A stretch of 64,000 nt of DNA from Arthrobacter glacialis (GCF_002909445.1 NZ_PPXC01000002.1:326800-390799); one strand, 5' to 3'. Counted from the stretch's first letter, positions 38,527-49,053 are shown. Notes: a model not told the origin generated them from the sequence alone. Translations and numbers: made by a program.

Positions 38527-39861
38527 ATGAATCCCACGCGGTCAGCGGACCCCGGCTTGATCAAGAAGTCATGGCGCAGCAAGTGGCCAACCCGGCGCAG
38601 CTCCGCCAACGCCATGGTGGACAACGTTGTTTTCGTCTTCAGCGGTGTTGCTGCCCTGTGGCTGGCATGGCTGGTGCTTCAGGAAGGTTTCGCCTGGGGC
38701 TGGTATCTGGCGCTGTTCTTTGTCCTCTTCTGGGTGGTGCTCGCCTATCTGGTGTTGCCCCGGCTGCACAGGATCCTCACCTCCATCTACGTCCCGGACT
38801 ATTTCATTGGCCGGGCCCGGACCAGTGATGGTTTGCTGGGGGACCCCATCAACGTGGCAGTGGTGGGAAGCGAAGCCCAGATCCATGAGGCCATGACACA
38901 TGCTGGCTGGATCCGCGCCGATGAGATCACCTTGGCCTCCAGCCGCCGCATCATCACTTCCACGCTTTTCAAGCGCAGCTACGACGAGGCACCCGTGAGC
39001 CCCCTGCTGCTGTTTGGCCGGCAACAGGACTTGGCTTACCAGCAGGAAGTTGCCGGCAATCCCGCCAAGCGCCACCATGTGCGTTTCTGGCGTTGCCCCG
39101 AAGGATGGATGCTGCCGGGCGGGCACCAGGCAGACTGGCTGGCTGCCGGCACCTTTGACAGGGCCGTGGGTTTCTCCCTGTTCACCTTGCAGATCACCCA
39201 CAAGATCGACGCCGACACTGACACCGAACGCGATCACATAGTGGCGACGCTGGCCAACAGCAATGCCGACATCGGTGTTCGGGTCATTGACGACTTCTCC
39301 ACCGGTTACCACTCCCGCAACGGGGGAGGCGACACCATTGTCACGGATGGGAACCTGCCCGTAGTGGATGTTGACAAGGTGGTTGTTCCGGCCGATGGGA
39401 ACGCACTGGGCCCGGACCTTGAAGCCCGCAGGGCAGCCAGGGCAGCGCGCCGCCCGGTTTCCACGGCCCTGGGCGTGCTCCTGATGCTGATTCGGGTGGT
39501 GGTGGGTGCTGTTTCAGTGGCCATACTGTTGGGTGACCGTGCGGAGATCCTGGATGTTTCGGCCGCCAGTGTAAGCGCCGACGAGACTGCGGCCCTGGAT
39601 ATTTTTCTGCTGGTGATCGCGGCACTGGCTGCCCTGGGCATTGCCCTCTACCTGGTGCTGGCCTACCTGGTCTTCAGGGGGAGCAACTGGGCAAGGATTG
39701 CCGCCATGGCGTTCAGTGCGCTGCTGGTAGTGGTTTCGGCGCTCGATTTCATCGACGGCGAGTCCATCACCTTGAGCACCAACATCTTTGGGCTGCCACT
39801 GGACATTTTGGTCCTTCTGGCGCTGTCCGCGCGCAATTCCAGGCTGTGGGCGCGGAGATAG
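38527..39861 (+). CDS. LssY C-terminal-domain membrane protein
   Basis: A 444-residue protein with two helices near the N-terminus (about 33-80), a soluble LssY_C-type domain (about 95-260; DPINVAVVGSEAQIHEAM, HAGWIRADEITL, RHHVRFWRCP) and three or four C-terminal helices. LssY_C domains are of unknown function, sometimes fused to PAP2 phosphatases; no PAP2 motif is present here. It is divergent from the MprF-like gene across a 126-base spacer and may share an envelope role. Confidence 0.82.
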   Translation: MNPTRSADPGLIKKSWRSKWPTRRSSANAMVDNVVFVFSGVAALWLAWLVLQEGFAWGWYLALFFVLFWVVLAYLVLPRLHRILTSIYVPDYFIGRARTSDGLLGDPINVAVVGSEAQIHEAMTHAGWIRADEITLASSRRIITSTLFKRSYDEAPVSPLLLFGRQQDLAYQQEVAGNPAKRHHVRFWRCPEGWMLPGGHQADWLAAGTFDRAVGFSLFTLQITHKIDADTDTERDHIVATLANSNADIGVRVIDDFSTGYHSRNGGGDTIVTDGNLPVVDVDKVVVPADGNALGPDLEARRAARAARRPVSTALGVLLMLIRVVVGAVSVAILLGDRAEILDVSAASVSADETAALDIFLLVIAALAALGIALYLVLAYLVFRGSNWARIAAMAFSALLVVVSALDFIDGESITLSTNIFGLPLDILVLLALSARNSRLWARR

Positions 39862-39947
39862 GCATCTCATGGCAGGCGGGTTTTATCCTGCGCTGTGACC
39901 GATAAGCTAGGAGTAAGACAACTTTTGCTATTAAACAGGGGAGATCC

Positions 39948-40244
39948 ATGGCTGCGATCAACCGTGACGACGTGGCGCATTTGGCGCAACTGGCTCACAT
40001 CGAGATGAGTGACGACGAACTGGACCGCATGGCCACTGAACTGGCAGTGATTGTGGATTCGGTCAAGAGCGTCAGTGAGGCTGCCGGCGACGACGTTCCC
40101 GCCACCTCGCACCCGATTCCGCTGACCAACGTCATGCGTGAAGACGTGGTGGGTCACGTGCTGACTGTGGACGAGGCCCTCTCGGGTGCCCCGGATTCCG
40201 CCGACGGCCGTTTCAAGGTGCCCGCAATTTTGGAGGAAAGCTAA
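39948..40244 (+). CDS. gatC: Asp/Glu-tRNA amidotransferase subunit C
   Basis: A 98-residue protein with the GatC pattern (INRDDVAHLAQLAHIEMSDDEL ... VMREDVV) that wraps around GatA and stabilises the amidotransferase. It is the first gene of gatCAB, with AGGGGAG as ribosome-binding site and 3 bases between its stop and gatA. Confidence 0.97.
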   Translation: MAAINRDDVAHLAQLAHIEMSDDELDRMATELAVIVDSVKSVSEAAGDDVPATSHPIPLTNVMREDVVGHVLTVDEALSGAPDSADGRFKVPAILEES

Positions 40245-40247
40245 ACC

Positions 40248-41786
40248 ATGACTGCCAACGAACTGATTCGTTCCAGCGCGGCCGAAATGGCCGCAAAACT
40301 GGCCGCCGGCGAGATCACCTCCGTCGAGCTGGTCCAGGCACACCTTGACCGGATTGCCGCCGTCGACCATGGAGAACGCGGCGTCAACGCGTTCCTGTAC
40401 GTGAACACCGAGGAGGCGCTCGCAGTAGCTGCCGACGTCGATGCCCGCCGCGCCGCCGGTGAGGAGCTCCACGAGCTGGCCGGCGTGCCGATCGCCATCA
40501 AGGACCTGATCGTCACCAAGGGCCAGCCCACCACGGCGGGTTCGAAGATCCTTGAGGGCTGGATGAGCCCCTACGACGCCACAGTCATCAAGAAGATCCG
40601 CGCCGCGCGCATGCCGATGCTGGGCAAGACCAACCTGGACGAATTCGCGATGGGATCCTCCACGGAGCACTCCGCCTACGGCCCCACCCGCAACCCCTGG
40701 GACCTGGACCGGATCCCCGGCGGCTCCGGTGGTGGCTCCGCTGCAGCCGTCGCCGCCTTCGAGGCTCCGCTTGCCTTGGGCACCGACACCGGTGGCTCCA
40801 TCCGCCAGCCCGGCGCCGTCACCGGCACCGTTGGTGTGAAGCCCACCTACGGCGCAGTGTCCCGCTACGGCGCCATCGCCATGGCCTCCTCGCTGGACCA
40901 GATCGGCCCCGTCAGCCGCACCGTCCTGGACTCCGCCTTGTTGCAGGAAGTCATTGGCGGGCACGACCCCCAGGACTCCACCTCGCTGACCGACGCCTCC
41001 ACAGGCCTTGCCGCCGCCGCCCGCCTGGGCAATGTGAAGGGCATGAAGATCGGCATCATCAAGGAGCTGCACGGCGAGGGTTACCAGACCGGCGTCGAAA
41101 ACCGCTTCAACGAATCCCTGGAGCTGCTGCGCGGCGCCGGGGCCGAAATTGTTGAGGTCTCCTGCCCCAACTTCGGCTACGCACTGGGCGCCTACTACCT
41201 GATCATGCCCAGCGAGGCTTCCTCCAACCTGGCCAAGTTCGACGGCGTCCGCTTCGGTGCGCGCACCCTGCCCACTGAGGGCCCGCTCACCATTGAGCGC
41301 GTCATGGGCGCCACCCGCGCCGCCGGTTTCGGCGATGAGGTCAAGCGCCGCATCATCCTGGGCACCTACGCCCTCTCCGCCGGCTACTACGACGCCTACT
41401 ACGGCTCGGCCCAGAAGGTGCGCACCCTGATCCAGCGTGACTTCGCCGCCGCGTTCGAGCAGGTTGACGTGCTGATCTCCCCGACGTCCCCCGTCACGGC
41501 CTTCAAGCTGGGCGAGAAGCTCGATGATCCGCTGGCCATGTACCTCAACGACGTCGCCACCATCCCGGCGAACATGGCCGGCGTCCCCGGCCTGACCCTG
41601 CCCGGCGGCCTGGCCGATGAAGACGGTCTGCCCGTGGGCATCCAGCTGCTGGCACCCGCCCGCGAAGACGCCCGCCTGTACCGTGTTGGTGCCGTCCTGG
41701 AATCCTTGTTGGAAGCCCAGTGGGGCGGCCCCATCCTGGACCAGGCGCCCGCACTTGCCAGCACCGCAGCCGAGGAGGCTAACTAA
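40248..41786 (+). CDS. gatA: Asp/Glu-tRNA amidotransferase subunit A
   Basis: A 512-residue amidase-signature enzyme that releases ammonia from glutamine for conversion of misacylated Glu-tRNA(Gln) or Asp-tRNA(Asn). The Ser-cisSer-Lys triad is Lys85 (VPIAIKDL), Ser160 (PGGSGGGS) and Ser184 (DTGGSIRQP), with the same spacing as the characterised staphylococcal enzyme (79/154/178). Its stop overlaps the gatB start (TAATG). Confidence 0.98.
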   Translation: MTANELIRSSAAEMAAKLAAGEITSVELVQAHLDRIAAVDHGERGVNAFLYVNTEEALAVAADVDARRAAGEELHELAGVPIAIKDLIVTKGQPTTAGSKILEGWMSPYDATVIKKIRAARMPMLGKTNLDEFAMGSSTEHSAYGPTRNPWDLDRIPGGSGGGSAAAVAAFEAPLALGTDTGGSIRQPGAVTGTVGVKPTYGAVSRYGAIAMASSLDQIGPVSRTVLDSALLQEVIGGHDPQDSTSLTDASTGLAAAARLGNVKGMKIGIIKELHGEGYQTGVENRFNESLELLRGAGAEIVEVSCPNFGYALGAYYLIMPSEASSNLAKFDGVRFGARTLPTEGPLTIERVMGATRAAGFGDEVKRRIILGTYALSAGYYDAYYGSAQKVRTLIQRDFAAAFEQVDVLISPTSPVTAFKLGEKLDDPLAMYLNDVATIPANMAGVPGLTLPGGLADEDGLPVGIQLLAPAREDARLYRVGAVLESLLEAQWGGPILDQAPALASTAAEEAN

Positions 41787-43294
41787 TGCATGTTGACACC
41801 ATTTTGAGCTTCGATGAAGCCATGGAAAAGTACGACCCCGTTCTGGGTTTTGAGGTTCACGTTGAATTGAACACCAAGACCAAGATGTTCTCTTCGGCAC
41901 CGAACGCCTTTGGCGACGCCCCCAACACCAACGTCAACGAAGTGTGCCTGGGCCTGCCCGGCGTGCTGCCGGTGGTGAACAAGAAGGCCGTTGAGTCCTC
42001 GATCCTGATCGGTCTGGCGCTGAACTGCAAGATCGCCCCGCACAGCACCTTTGCGCGCAAGCAGTACTTCTACCCGGACACCCCGAAGAACTTCCAGACC
42101 TCCCAGTACGATGACCCCATCTGCTACGACGGCTGGATCGACATCGAACTCGAAGACGGCACAGTTTTCCACGTTGAGATTGAGCGCGCCCACATGGAAG
42201 AGGACGCCGGAAAGCTGACCCACATGGGTGGCTCCACGGGCCGCATCCAGGGAGCCGACTTCTCGTTGGTGGACTACAACCGTTCGGGTGTTCCGCTGGT
42301 GGAAATTGTCACCAAGACCATTGAAGGCGCCGGTTCCCGCGCACCCGAGCTGGCCAAAGCCTATGTTGCAGCCATCAGGGAAATCGTCAAGAACCTGGGC
42401 GTTTCAGAGGCCAAGATGGAGCACGGCAACGTCCGTTGCGACGCCAACGTCTCCCTGCGCCCGCACGGCCGGGAAAAGTTCGGCACCCGCACCGAGACCA
42501 AGAACGTGAACTCGCTGCGCGCCGTCGAGAACGCCGTGAAGTTTGAGATCCAGCGCCATGCTGCGGTTTTGGATTCCGGTGTGGCCATCACACAGGAAAC
42601 CCGCCACTGGCACGAGGACACCAAGTCCACCACCTCGGGGCGCCCCAAGTCCGACGCCGACGACTACCGTTACTTCCCGGAACCGGACCTGGTGCCCATT
42701 GTCACCACGCCCGAGTGGGTTGAGGAACTGCGCTCACGCCTGCCCGAGCCGCCCGCCGAGCGCCGCAAGCGCCTGCAGGCCGACTGGGGCTACACGGACC
42801 TGGAATTCCGCGACGTGGTCAACGCCGGCCTCATGGACGAAATCGAAGAGACGGTCGCTGCCGGTGCCTCGGCTGCCGCAGCCCGCAAGTGGTGGATGGG
42901 CGAGATCGCCCGCCGCGCCAAGCTGGCCGATGTGGACCCCGCAGCGTTGGGCGTCAGCCCCGCCGTGGTGGTTGAAATTGAGAAGCTCATTGCCTCCGGC
43001 GCCATCAACGACAAGCTGGCCCGCAAGGTGCTCGACGGCGTCCTCGAGGGTGAAGGGACGCCCGCCGAGGTTGTGGCCAAGCGCGGGCTGGCTGTTGTCT
43101 CCGACGACGGCGCCCTGCAGACTGCCATCGATGAAGCCCTGGCAGCCCAGCCCGACGTTGCGGAGAAGATCCGCGGCGGCAAGGTGCAGGCTGTTGGTGC
43201 CATTGTTGGCGGCGTCATGAAGGTGACCCGCGGACAGGCCGACGCCGGCCGCGTGCGCGAACTGATCCTCAAGACGCTCGGCGTCGAAGGGTAA
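41786..43294 (+). CDS. gatB: Asp/Glu-tRNA amidotransferase subunit B
   Basis: A 502-residue kinase-like subunit that activates the misacylated tRNA carboxylate. Family motifs are [54 protein letters not shown] and [14 protein letters not shown], with the C-terminal YqeY-like tRNA-binding tail. The start overlaps gatA, so the three subunits are translated together. Confidence 0.98.
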   Translation: MHVDTILSFDEAMEKYDPVLGFEVHVELNTKTKMFSSAPNAFGDAPNTNVNEVCLGLPGVLPVVNKKAVESSILIGLALNCKIAPHSTFARKQYFYPDTPKNFQTSQYDDPICYDGWIDIELEDGTVFHVEIERAHMEEDAGKLTHMGGSTGRIQGADFSLVDYNRSGVPLVEIVTKTIEGAGSRAPELAKAYVAAIREIVKNLGVSEAKMEHGNVRCDANVSLRPHGREKFGTRTETKNVNSLRAVENAVKFEIQRHAAVLDSGVAITQETRHWHEDTKSTTSGRPKSDADDYRYFPEPDLVPIVTTPEWVEELRSRLPEPPAERRKRLQADWGYTDLEFRDVVNAGLMDEIEETVAAGASAAAARKWWMGEIARRAKLADVDPAALGVSPAVVVEIEKLIASGAINDKLARKVLDGVLEGEGTPAEVVAKRGLAVVSDDGALQTAIDEALAAQPDVAEKIRGGKVQAVGAIVGGVMKVTRGQADAGRVRELILKTLGVEG

Positions 43295-43320
43295 CGCCCT
43301 CCCAACGCTCGCAAGCTCGC

Positions 43321-43350
43321 GGCTGGGCCCTCGGGCGCGTGGGCCCAGCC
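43321..43350 (+). terminator. Hairpin downstream of gatB
   Basis: GGCTGGGCCC and its perfect complement GGGCCCAGCC enclose a 10-base loop, 26 bases after the gatB stop. There is no T-run, so it is a weak candidate terminator. It is the first of three stem structures in the 348-base gap (43295-43642) before the glycoside-hydrolase-like gene. Confidence 0.4.
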
Positions 43351-43364
43351 CTGCCGCGTCTCTC

Positions 43365-43424
43365 GGCGCCCCGTTCCGCTTGTGGCGCCCCGTTAACCGG
43401 GTGCCAGAAGCGGAACGGGGCGCC
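43365..43424. repeat. Palindromic element, family A copy 2 (mosaic)
   Basis: A 60-base element with GGCGCC at both ends. The left arm is of the GCTTGTGG type found at 21630 and the right arm (CAGAAGCGG) is of the GCTTCTGG type found near 62629, so the stem is perfect only in its outer 17 bases. It looks like a recombinant of two subtypes. Confidence 0.93.
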
Positions 43425-43448
43425 GACTCGCTTCACGAAACGGCCCCC

Positions 43449-43505
43449 GCGCCCGTCCCCGCTTTCGCGCCCCTTCCAACAGGCGCGAAAAGCGGGGACG
43501 GGCGC
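43449..43505. repeat. Palindrome related to family A (variant)
   Basis: GCGCCCGTCCCCGCTTTCGC and its complement (one extra A in the right arm) form 23/24-base arms around a 10-base loop. The arm has the same plan as family A (GCGCCCCGTTCCGCTT) with several substitutions. ATTTTTC follows the right end, similar to the TTTTTCGTG tail of the copy at 21630. It lies 25 bases after family A copy 2. Confidence 0.88.
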
Positions 43506-43642
43506 ATTTTTCATTGGGCCCGGCGGTTGGGCTCTGCCCCAAGTGTCAATGTGAGTAATTATGAACTGTAATAACGCTTTGCAGTCATGAAAATTCAGAC
43601 AAGGATTGGGGGACACCCCTCAATCAGCTTGGAGCTACTCCC

Positions 43643-46600
43643 ATGCCCACTCCGGCGCTTGCCACGTCCGCCCCGTCCAACCTCGCCACCCCGCCGCGTC
43701 TGCATCCCGAACTGGAATGCGGCGTGGGGGAGTGGGACAAACTCCTCTACGGGAACCATCGGATTGTGGTGTCCGTGGCGGATCTGCTCCAGGGTGGCCG
43801 CGCCGCCACCGTCACCCTGCCGTGGCGCCGCCACGATGCCACTCCGGCCGACGTTGACGTCATTGTGGTCTCCGCGGCCACGGGCTTACGGGTGCGCAAT
43901 GTGGTGGCCGGGGAACGGAACCGGGCCCATGGCACGTTCACCTTTGAGCCAGTCGACGGTGCCGGCAGCTACTACTTTTACTATCTGCCGTATGCCATGG
44001 CCGGCCACGCCCACTACCCGCAGGCCCAGTACCTTCCCGCCCGTCCGACGGCGGACCCGGCCTGGGTGGCAGCTGTTTCCCCGAGCGTGTTCTCGGCTGA
44101 GCAGGGTTTGAGCGGCAGTCACGCCCCGGCCGCCGTGGCGCTCCGCTACGAGGCAGCGAGCGAGTGGGACACCTTTGCCCCCATGAACTTTACGGCCACG
44201 GATGCCGAATTGGCGGCCCTGCACGCCAGTCACGACGGCGCGGCTTTCATGCTCTTTGCCCAGGACCGCCGCCACCCCATCTCCATGAAGGGCGCCATAG
44301 CGGCACACTGGGCCATCACGGGCCCGGCAGCCGTGGCCGGGGCAGCAGCCAAGGAGCTCGCGCTCCAGGCCGAGCCGGGGGAGGAATTCATCATCGCGTT
44401 GGGGCTCCATGCCTGCGCCGAACTGGCAGGGGTCACGGTGACCATTGCCGCCCAGACCGGCGGCACCCCCATTCCTGCACGCTGCATCAACACCGCCGGG
44501 ATTGACCGCCTGGGCCGGCCCTTCAGCAAGACGTTGGCTGTGGCCGACGGTTCCGTCCAGGCGCTGTTTGTGGTGGTCCCCGTTCCTGCAAATGCCGCCG
44601 GATCCACCGTGGAGGCCGTCATCACGGTGACGAGTTCCGCAGGCACCGCAGAACTGCCCGTGTGCCTTGAGGTGGCGGAGGTAGCCGAACCGGACATTGC
44701 CGCCGGCGGCTTTGGCGACCCCCGCGAACTACGGCGCCTGGCCTGGCTGGATTCCACCCTGGCCCAGAACGACGAACTCGTGGCGCCGTTCACCGCCGTC
44801 AGCCTCGATGAATCCAGCCGCACGCTGAGCATCCTGGGCCGCACGGTTGAGCTCGCCCCCAACGGGCTTCCGGCGCAGCTGTACTCCACCTTCACCTCTG
44901 CCGTGACGGCCATTGACGGACCTGCCCGTTCGCTCCTGCTCGAACCACTGGCCTTACTGCCGGAGTTGGTCCAAGGCCCAGTGGTTTGGGATTTCTCGCC
45001 GCTCGCGTTCACCACCCACGGCCCGGCCAGGGTGGGATGGGAGTGCTCCTGGACCAGTCGCGACACGCCCTTGTGCGTCACGGTGGAAGGCCAATTGGAG
45101 GCCGACGGCGCCGCCGAGTTTGCCGTCCGCCTCACCGTCCCGCACGGGGCTGAGACCGTTGGGCTGGGAAACGTTGCACTCACGATGACCCTGGACCCCG
45201 AATCCGTGCCCTACGCCATGGGGCTCGGTGTACCCGGCGGCACCCGCCCGGAAAGCATCGACTGGAGCTGGGAGGTGGCCACCAGGAACCAGGACTCCCT
45301 GTGGCTCGGGGACAGCAACATCGGCGTGCAGCTGGCCCTGCGGGACGACAACTACGAGCGCCCGCTCAACACCAACTTTTACCGCGAGAAGCCACTACGC
45401 GCCCCGGACTCGTGGGCCAATCCAGGGGTGGATCCCACGGTTGCGGGCGTCACGCTCAGGGAGGCCGGCAGCGCGAACGGAAGCGCCGCCGTCGTGCTGC
45501 AAGCATTTAGTGGCGGACGGACCTTGGAAGCGGGGGAGAGTCTGAACTATGGCTTCCGTCTGCTCCTGACCCCGTTCAAGCCGATCGATCCGGCCCGCCA
45601 GCTGCGCAACCGGTACTTCCATGGCCAAGGTAGTGTGGCGGACATTGCGGCGACCGGTGCCAGCGTCATCAACATTCACCACGCCACGGCCCTGGCGCCC
45701 TTCATCAACGACCCGCTGCTGCACGCCGACGCGCTGGCTGCGTACACGGCGCAGGCGCATGCGGCCGGGCTCAAGGTCAAGGTCTACGACACGGTACGCG
45801 AGCTGACGGGGCACAGCCCGGACTTGCTGCCCATGCTGTCGCTGGGGCAGGAAATCTTCAGCGACGGACCCGGCAAGGGGCACATCTGGCCGCAGGAGCA
45901 CGCCGGCGCCAACTACGTCTCGGCCTGGTACGCGCCCACCGTGGATGACATTGCCGTGGTGACGGCGGGGGAGTCGCGCCTGCAAAACTGGTACATCCGA
46001 GGGCTCGACGAGCTGGCGCGCAGGACCGGCCTGGACGGCATCTACCTGGACGACATCGCCTACGACCGCCAGGCCATGAAACGGGTGCGCAAGGTGCTGG
46101 CCGCCCGCTGCGCAGACCCGGAAATCGACATCCATTCGGCCAACCAATTCAACGACAAGGACGGCTTCGCCTCCTCCGCCAACATGTACATGGAACAGCT
46201 GCCGTACACGGACCGGCTGTGGCTGGGCGAGTACTTTGACTACGACAACACCGACCCCGCGTACTGGCTGGTGGAGGTCTCCGGCATCCCGTTTGGCCTC
46301 ATGGGCGAGATGCTGGAGGGTGGCGGAAACCCGTGGCGCGGGTTGGTGTTTGGCATGACAGGCCGGGCCCCGCGCGTGGACAACCGGGCACTGTGGGAAC
46401 TGTGGGCTGAGCATGGCCTGGCGGAGGCGCCCATGGTGGGGCACTGGGCTGTTGATGTGCCCGTGCGCACCAGTCACCCCGAGGTGCTGGCCACGTCCTG
46501 GATCACGCCGTCCGGATTGGTGACAGCCCTGGCCAGCTGGGCGCCGGAAACGGTTTCGGTGACGCTGGAATTTGGTCCCGGGTTTGCGCACCTGGCTTCT

Positions 46601-46720
46601 GCATCTGTGGTTGCGCCGGCGGTTGCAGGCTTCCAGGAGGCCGCGGTGTTTGCGCCCGGGGCTGCCATCACGGTGGAACCGCGTCGGGGAGTTGTGCTGG
46701 TGATCGGCGGGGCAGCTTGA
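43643..46720 (+). CDS. Large glycoside-hydrolase-like protein (GH123/DUF6067-like)
   Basis: A 1025-residue protein without signal peptide. The N-terminal half consists of beta domains. The middle and C-terminal part look like a TIM-barrel hydrolase with LWLGDSNIGVQLAL, RPLNTNFYREKPL, GASVINIHHATALAPFIN and TGLDGIYLDDIAYDR, which carries adjacent acidic residues typical of a sugar-cleaving site. From memory these motifs fit the DUF6067 group related to GH123, a low-certainty assignment. It stands before an Lpl-type sugar ABC operon and probably acts inside the cell on the imported glycan. No catalytic residue is proven. A 264-base space with an operator separates it from the transporter genes. 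Confidence 0.8.
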   Translation: MPTPALATSAPSNLATPPRLHPELECGVGEWDKLLYGNHRIVVSVADLLQGGRAATVTLPWRRHDATPADVDVIVVSAATGLRVRNVVAGERNRAHGTFTFEPVDGAGSYYFYYLPYAMAGHAHYPQAQYLPARPTADPAWVAAVSPSVFSAEQGLSGSHAPAAVALRYEAASEWDTFAPMNFTATDAELAALHASHDGAAFMLFAQDRRHPISMKGAIAAHWAITGPAAVAGAAAKELALQAEPGEEFIIALGLHACAELAGVTVTIAAQTGGTPIPARCINTAGIDRLGRPFSKTLAVADGSVQALFVVVPVPANAAGSTVEAVITVTSSAGTAELPVCLEVAEVAEPDIAAGGFGDPRELRRLAWLDSTLAQNDELVAPFTAVSLDESSRTLSILGRTVELAPNGLPAQLYSTFTSAVTAIDGPARSLLLEPLALLPELVQGPVVWDFSPLAFTTHGPARVGWECSWTSRDTPLCVTVEGQLEADGAAEFAVRLTVPHGAETVGLGNVALTMTLDPESVPYAMGLGVPGGTRPESIDWSWEVATRNQDSLWLGDSNIGVQLALRDDNYERPLNTNFYREKPLRAPDSWANPGVDPTVAGVTLREAGSANGSAAVVLQAFSGGRTLEAGESLNYGFRLLLTPFKPIDPARQLRNRYFHGQGSVADIAATGASVINIHHATALAPFINDPLLHADALAAYTAQAHAAGLKVKVYDTVRELTGHSPDLLPMLSLGQEIFSDGPGKGHIWPQEHAGANYVSAWYAPTVDDIAVVTAGESRLQNWYIRGLDELARRTGLDGIYLDDIAYDRQAMKRVRKVLAARCADPEIDIHSANQFNDKDGFASSANMYMEQLPYTDRLWLGEYFDYDNTDPAYWLVEVSGIPFGLMGEMLEGGGNPWRGLVFGMTGRAPRVDNRALWELWAEHGLAEAPMVGHWAVDVPVRTSHPEVLATSWITPSGLVTALASWAPETVSVTLEFGPGFAHLASASVVAPAVAGFQEAAVFAPGAAITVEPRRGVVLVIGGAA

Positions 46721-46876
46721 CGTCACGGAACCCGAGGCCGCCCGCCACTCCCGGGTAGTGCTGGCACGCCTGACGCACGGCCGAAGCGCGGAGCGGGGCA
46801 CATGGAAAATGACGATTGGTGATCTTTTCTAGGAATTTCCAGCAAAATCTTGCAACTTTGCCAAAGACAGTTTATC

Positions 46877-46896
46877 TTTGTTAAACGGTTAACAAA
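46877..46896. promoter_or_regulatory. LacI-type operator before the second sugar transporter operon
   Basis: TTTGTTAA and TTAACAAA flank ACGG, giving a near-perfect dyad with a central CG (TTAAACGGTTAA), the usual LacI-family operator form. It lies 89 bases before the first permease gene and is the natural site for the LacI-family regulator at 50841-51839. The rest of the 264-base gap (46721-46984) shows nothing else I can name apart from the ribosome-binding site GAGGAG at its end. Confidence 0.65.
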
Positions 46897-46984
46897 CTGT
46901 GGCGCGCATCACAACCTGGGGGTGTGGTGGTGTTCCTGACTGTGCGCAGACCGAAAACACCGACTTACTGAACGAGGAGATTCC

Positions 46985-48040
46985 ATGAGCCAGACCACAC
47001 GTCAGGCGCTGTCGGGGCGGGAGACCGGCGGCGACGCCACGCCCACCCCCGCCGCCGCCGCGAGAGGCGGCAGGGGAAACAAGCGCAGTAAGAATGCCGC
47101 GCAAAAGTCCGGTGTGGTGGCCAAGGTGCCGTTCAGGATCCGCTGGGCCCGGGACAAGCAGATGATCCTGATGATGATTCCCGGGGTGTTGTTTCTGGCC
47201 CTGTTCTTTTACATCCCCATCCTTGGCAACGTCATCGCGTTCCAGGACTACCAGCCGTTCTTGGGCATCACCGGCAGCGACTGGGTTGGTTGGCAGAATT
47301 TCGTGGACCTGTACTTCAACCCGGACTTCTGGGTGGCGCTGCGAAACACCGTTGTCCTGGCCGTCTGGCAGCTGGTGCTCTTCTTCCCGGTGCCCCTGGG
47401 CCTGGCCCTGATTGTGGACTCCTTGATCAGCACCAAGCTCCGCCGCTGGTTCCAGTCGCTGGTTTACCTGCCGCACTTCCTGTCCTGGGTGCTGGTAATC
47501 GCGTTGTTCCAGCAAGTGCTTGGCGGCGCCGGGCTGGTCAACAACACCCTGCGTGACCTTGGTCTGGACACCATCCCGTTCATGACCAACCCGGACACGT
47601 TCCCGCTACTGGCCACCATCCAGCTTGTCTGGAAGGACGCCGGCTGGGCCATGATCATCTTCCTGGCATCGCTGGCAGCCATCGACGGTTCACTGTACGA
47701 GGCCGCCGCGGCAGACGGTGCCGGACGCTGGCGCCGCATGTGGCACATCACCTTGCCCGGCCTGCGTTCCATCATCGTGTTGCTGCTGATCTTGCGCATT
47801 GGTGACATTCTCAGCGTTGGATTTGAACAATTCCTGCTGCAGCACGACGCCGTTGGTGCTGGTGCGGCAGAGGTGCTGGACACCTTCACCTACTTTGCTG
47901 GCGTGGTTGGCGGTGGCTGGAGCATTGGTGCCGCGGCCGGCCTGGCCAAGGGCGTGGTGGGTGCCCTGCTGATTTACGCGGCCAACAAGGTGGCTCACAA
48001 GCTGGGCGAACCCGGAATCTTTCAGAAGAAGGTCGGCTAG
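46985..48040 (+). CDS. ABC transporter permease, LplB type
   Basis: A 351-residue permease with a 55-residue charged N-terminus (Arg/Lys/Ala/Pro-rich) and six helices. The EAA loop is SLYEAAAADGAGRWRRMWHIT. FYIPILGNVIAFQDYQPFLG is typical of LplB/YtcO-type permeases of complex carbohydrate importers. It starts a four-gene transporter and regulator operon; no ATPase gene is present. Confidence 0.93.
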   Translation: MSQTTRQALSGRETGGDATPTPAAAARGGRGNKRSKNAAQKSGVVAKVPFRIRWARDKQMILMMIPGVLFLALFFYIPILGNVIAFQDYQPFLGITGSDWVGWQNFVDLYFNPDFWVALRNTVVLAVWQLVLFFPVPLGLALIVDSLISTKLRRWFQSLVYLPHFLSWVLVIALFQQVLGGAGLVNNTLRDLGLDTIPFMTNPDTFPLLATIQLVWKDAGWAMIIFLASLAAIDGSLYEAAAADGAGRWRRMWHITLPGLRSIIVLLLILRIGDILSVGFEQFLLQHDAVGAGAAEVLDTFTYFAGVVGGGWSIGAAAGLAKGVVGALLIYAANKVAHKLGEPGIFQKKVG

Positions 48041-48078
48041 TTGGGGCCCGCCCCGACTAGCCGAAAAAGGAGACAACC

Positions 48079-49017
48079 ATGGCTTTAACAACTCACGAAC
48101 GGCGTGCAGCCAAGCGGCGCAGCAGAGGGTTGACGTACAACCCGGGCCGGCCCGTATGGAAAGAGCCGGCATCCCCGCTCTACAACTCCATCAAGGCCAT
48201 CATTATCGGCGGCATCTCGCTCTCCATTGTCATCCCCATCCTGCTGGTGGTCTCCACCTCGCTGGCCGATGACAAGCAACTGATCGCAGCAGGCGGCTAC
48301 GTACTATGGCCCAGCAATCCCAGCTTTGCCGCCTACCAGGCAATCTTTAGCGGCGAATTCATGCTCCGGGCCCTGGGGGTCAGCGCTTTCATCACAGCCG
48401 TTGGAACCTTCCTGGCCCTGTTCATCACCATCACCATGGCCTATGCCACCAGCCGCCCCGTCCTCTTTGGCCGCCCAGTGCTGATGCTGGTCTTGTTCAC
48501 GCTCCTGTTCGCACCAGGGCTGATCCCCATGTTCTTGATGGTCAAGCAGCTGGGGCTGCTGAACACGATCTGGTCCCTGATCCTGCCCGGCACCTTCGCA
48601 GCATTCAACTTCGTGGTCATGAGGTCCTTCTTCATGAACATCCCCGTGGAGTTGCTGGAGGCTGTCCGGATCGATGGAGCCAGCGACTTCATGATCCTGC
48701 GCAAAGTTGTGCTGCCCCTGTCCAAGGCCGTCATCGCCGTCGTTGGCCTGTTCTACGCCGTTGGTTTTTGGAACGCCTTCTTCAACGCGTTGCTGTACAT
48801 CAACGACCAGACGTTGTACCCGGTCCAATTGGTGCTGCGCAACTTCGTTGTCCAGGGCGGCTCCATGGCCGACGCTATCGGTGTGACGTCCTCACCACCC
48901 CCGCAGTCCATGCAGATGGCAGTTGTGGTTGTTGCGCTGCTGCCGATCCTGCTGGTTTACCCGTTCCTCCAAAAGCACTTCAACAAGGGCGTCATCACCG
49001 GTGCCATCAAAGGTTAG
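48079..49017 (+). CDS. ABC transporter permease, LplC/YtcP type
   Basis: A 312-residue permease with six helices, the EAA loop ELLEAVRIDGASDFMILRKV and the family C-terminus LQKHFNKGVITGAIKG. It pairs with the LplB-type permease 38 bases upstream. AAAGGAG precedes the ATG. Confidence 0.94.
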   Translation: MALTTHERRAAKRRSRGLTYNPGRPVWKEPASPLYNSIKAIIIGGISLSIVIPILLVVSTSLADDKQLIAAGGYVLWPSNPSFAAYQAIFSGEFMLRALGVSAFITAVGTFLALFITITMAYATSRPVLFGRPVLMLVLFTLLFAPGLIPMFLMVKQLGLLNTIWSLILPGTFAAFNFVVMRSFFMNIPVELLEAVRIDGASDFMILRKVVLPLSKAVIAVVGLFYAVGFWNAFFNALLYINDQTLYPVQLVLRNFVVQGGSMADAIGVTSSPPPQSMQMAVVVVALLPILLVYPFLQKHFNKGVITGAIKG

Positions 49018-49053
49018 CTAGTTAGTTTTTACACATAATGAAAGAGGTTTAGC

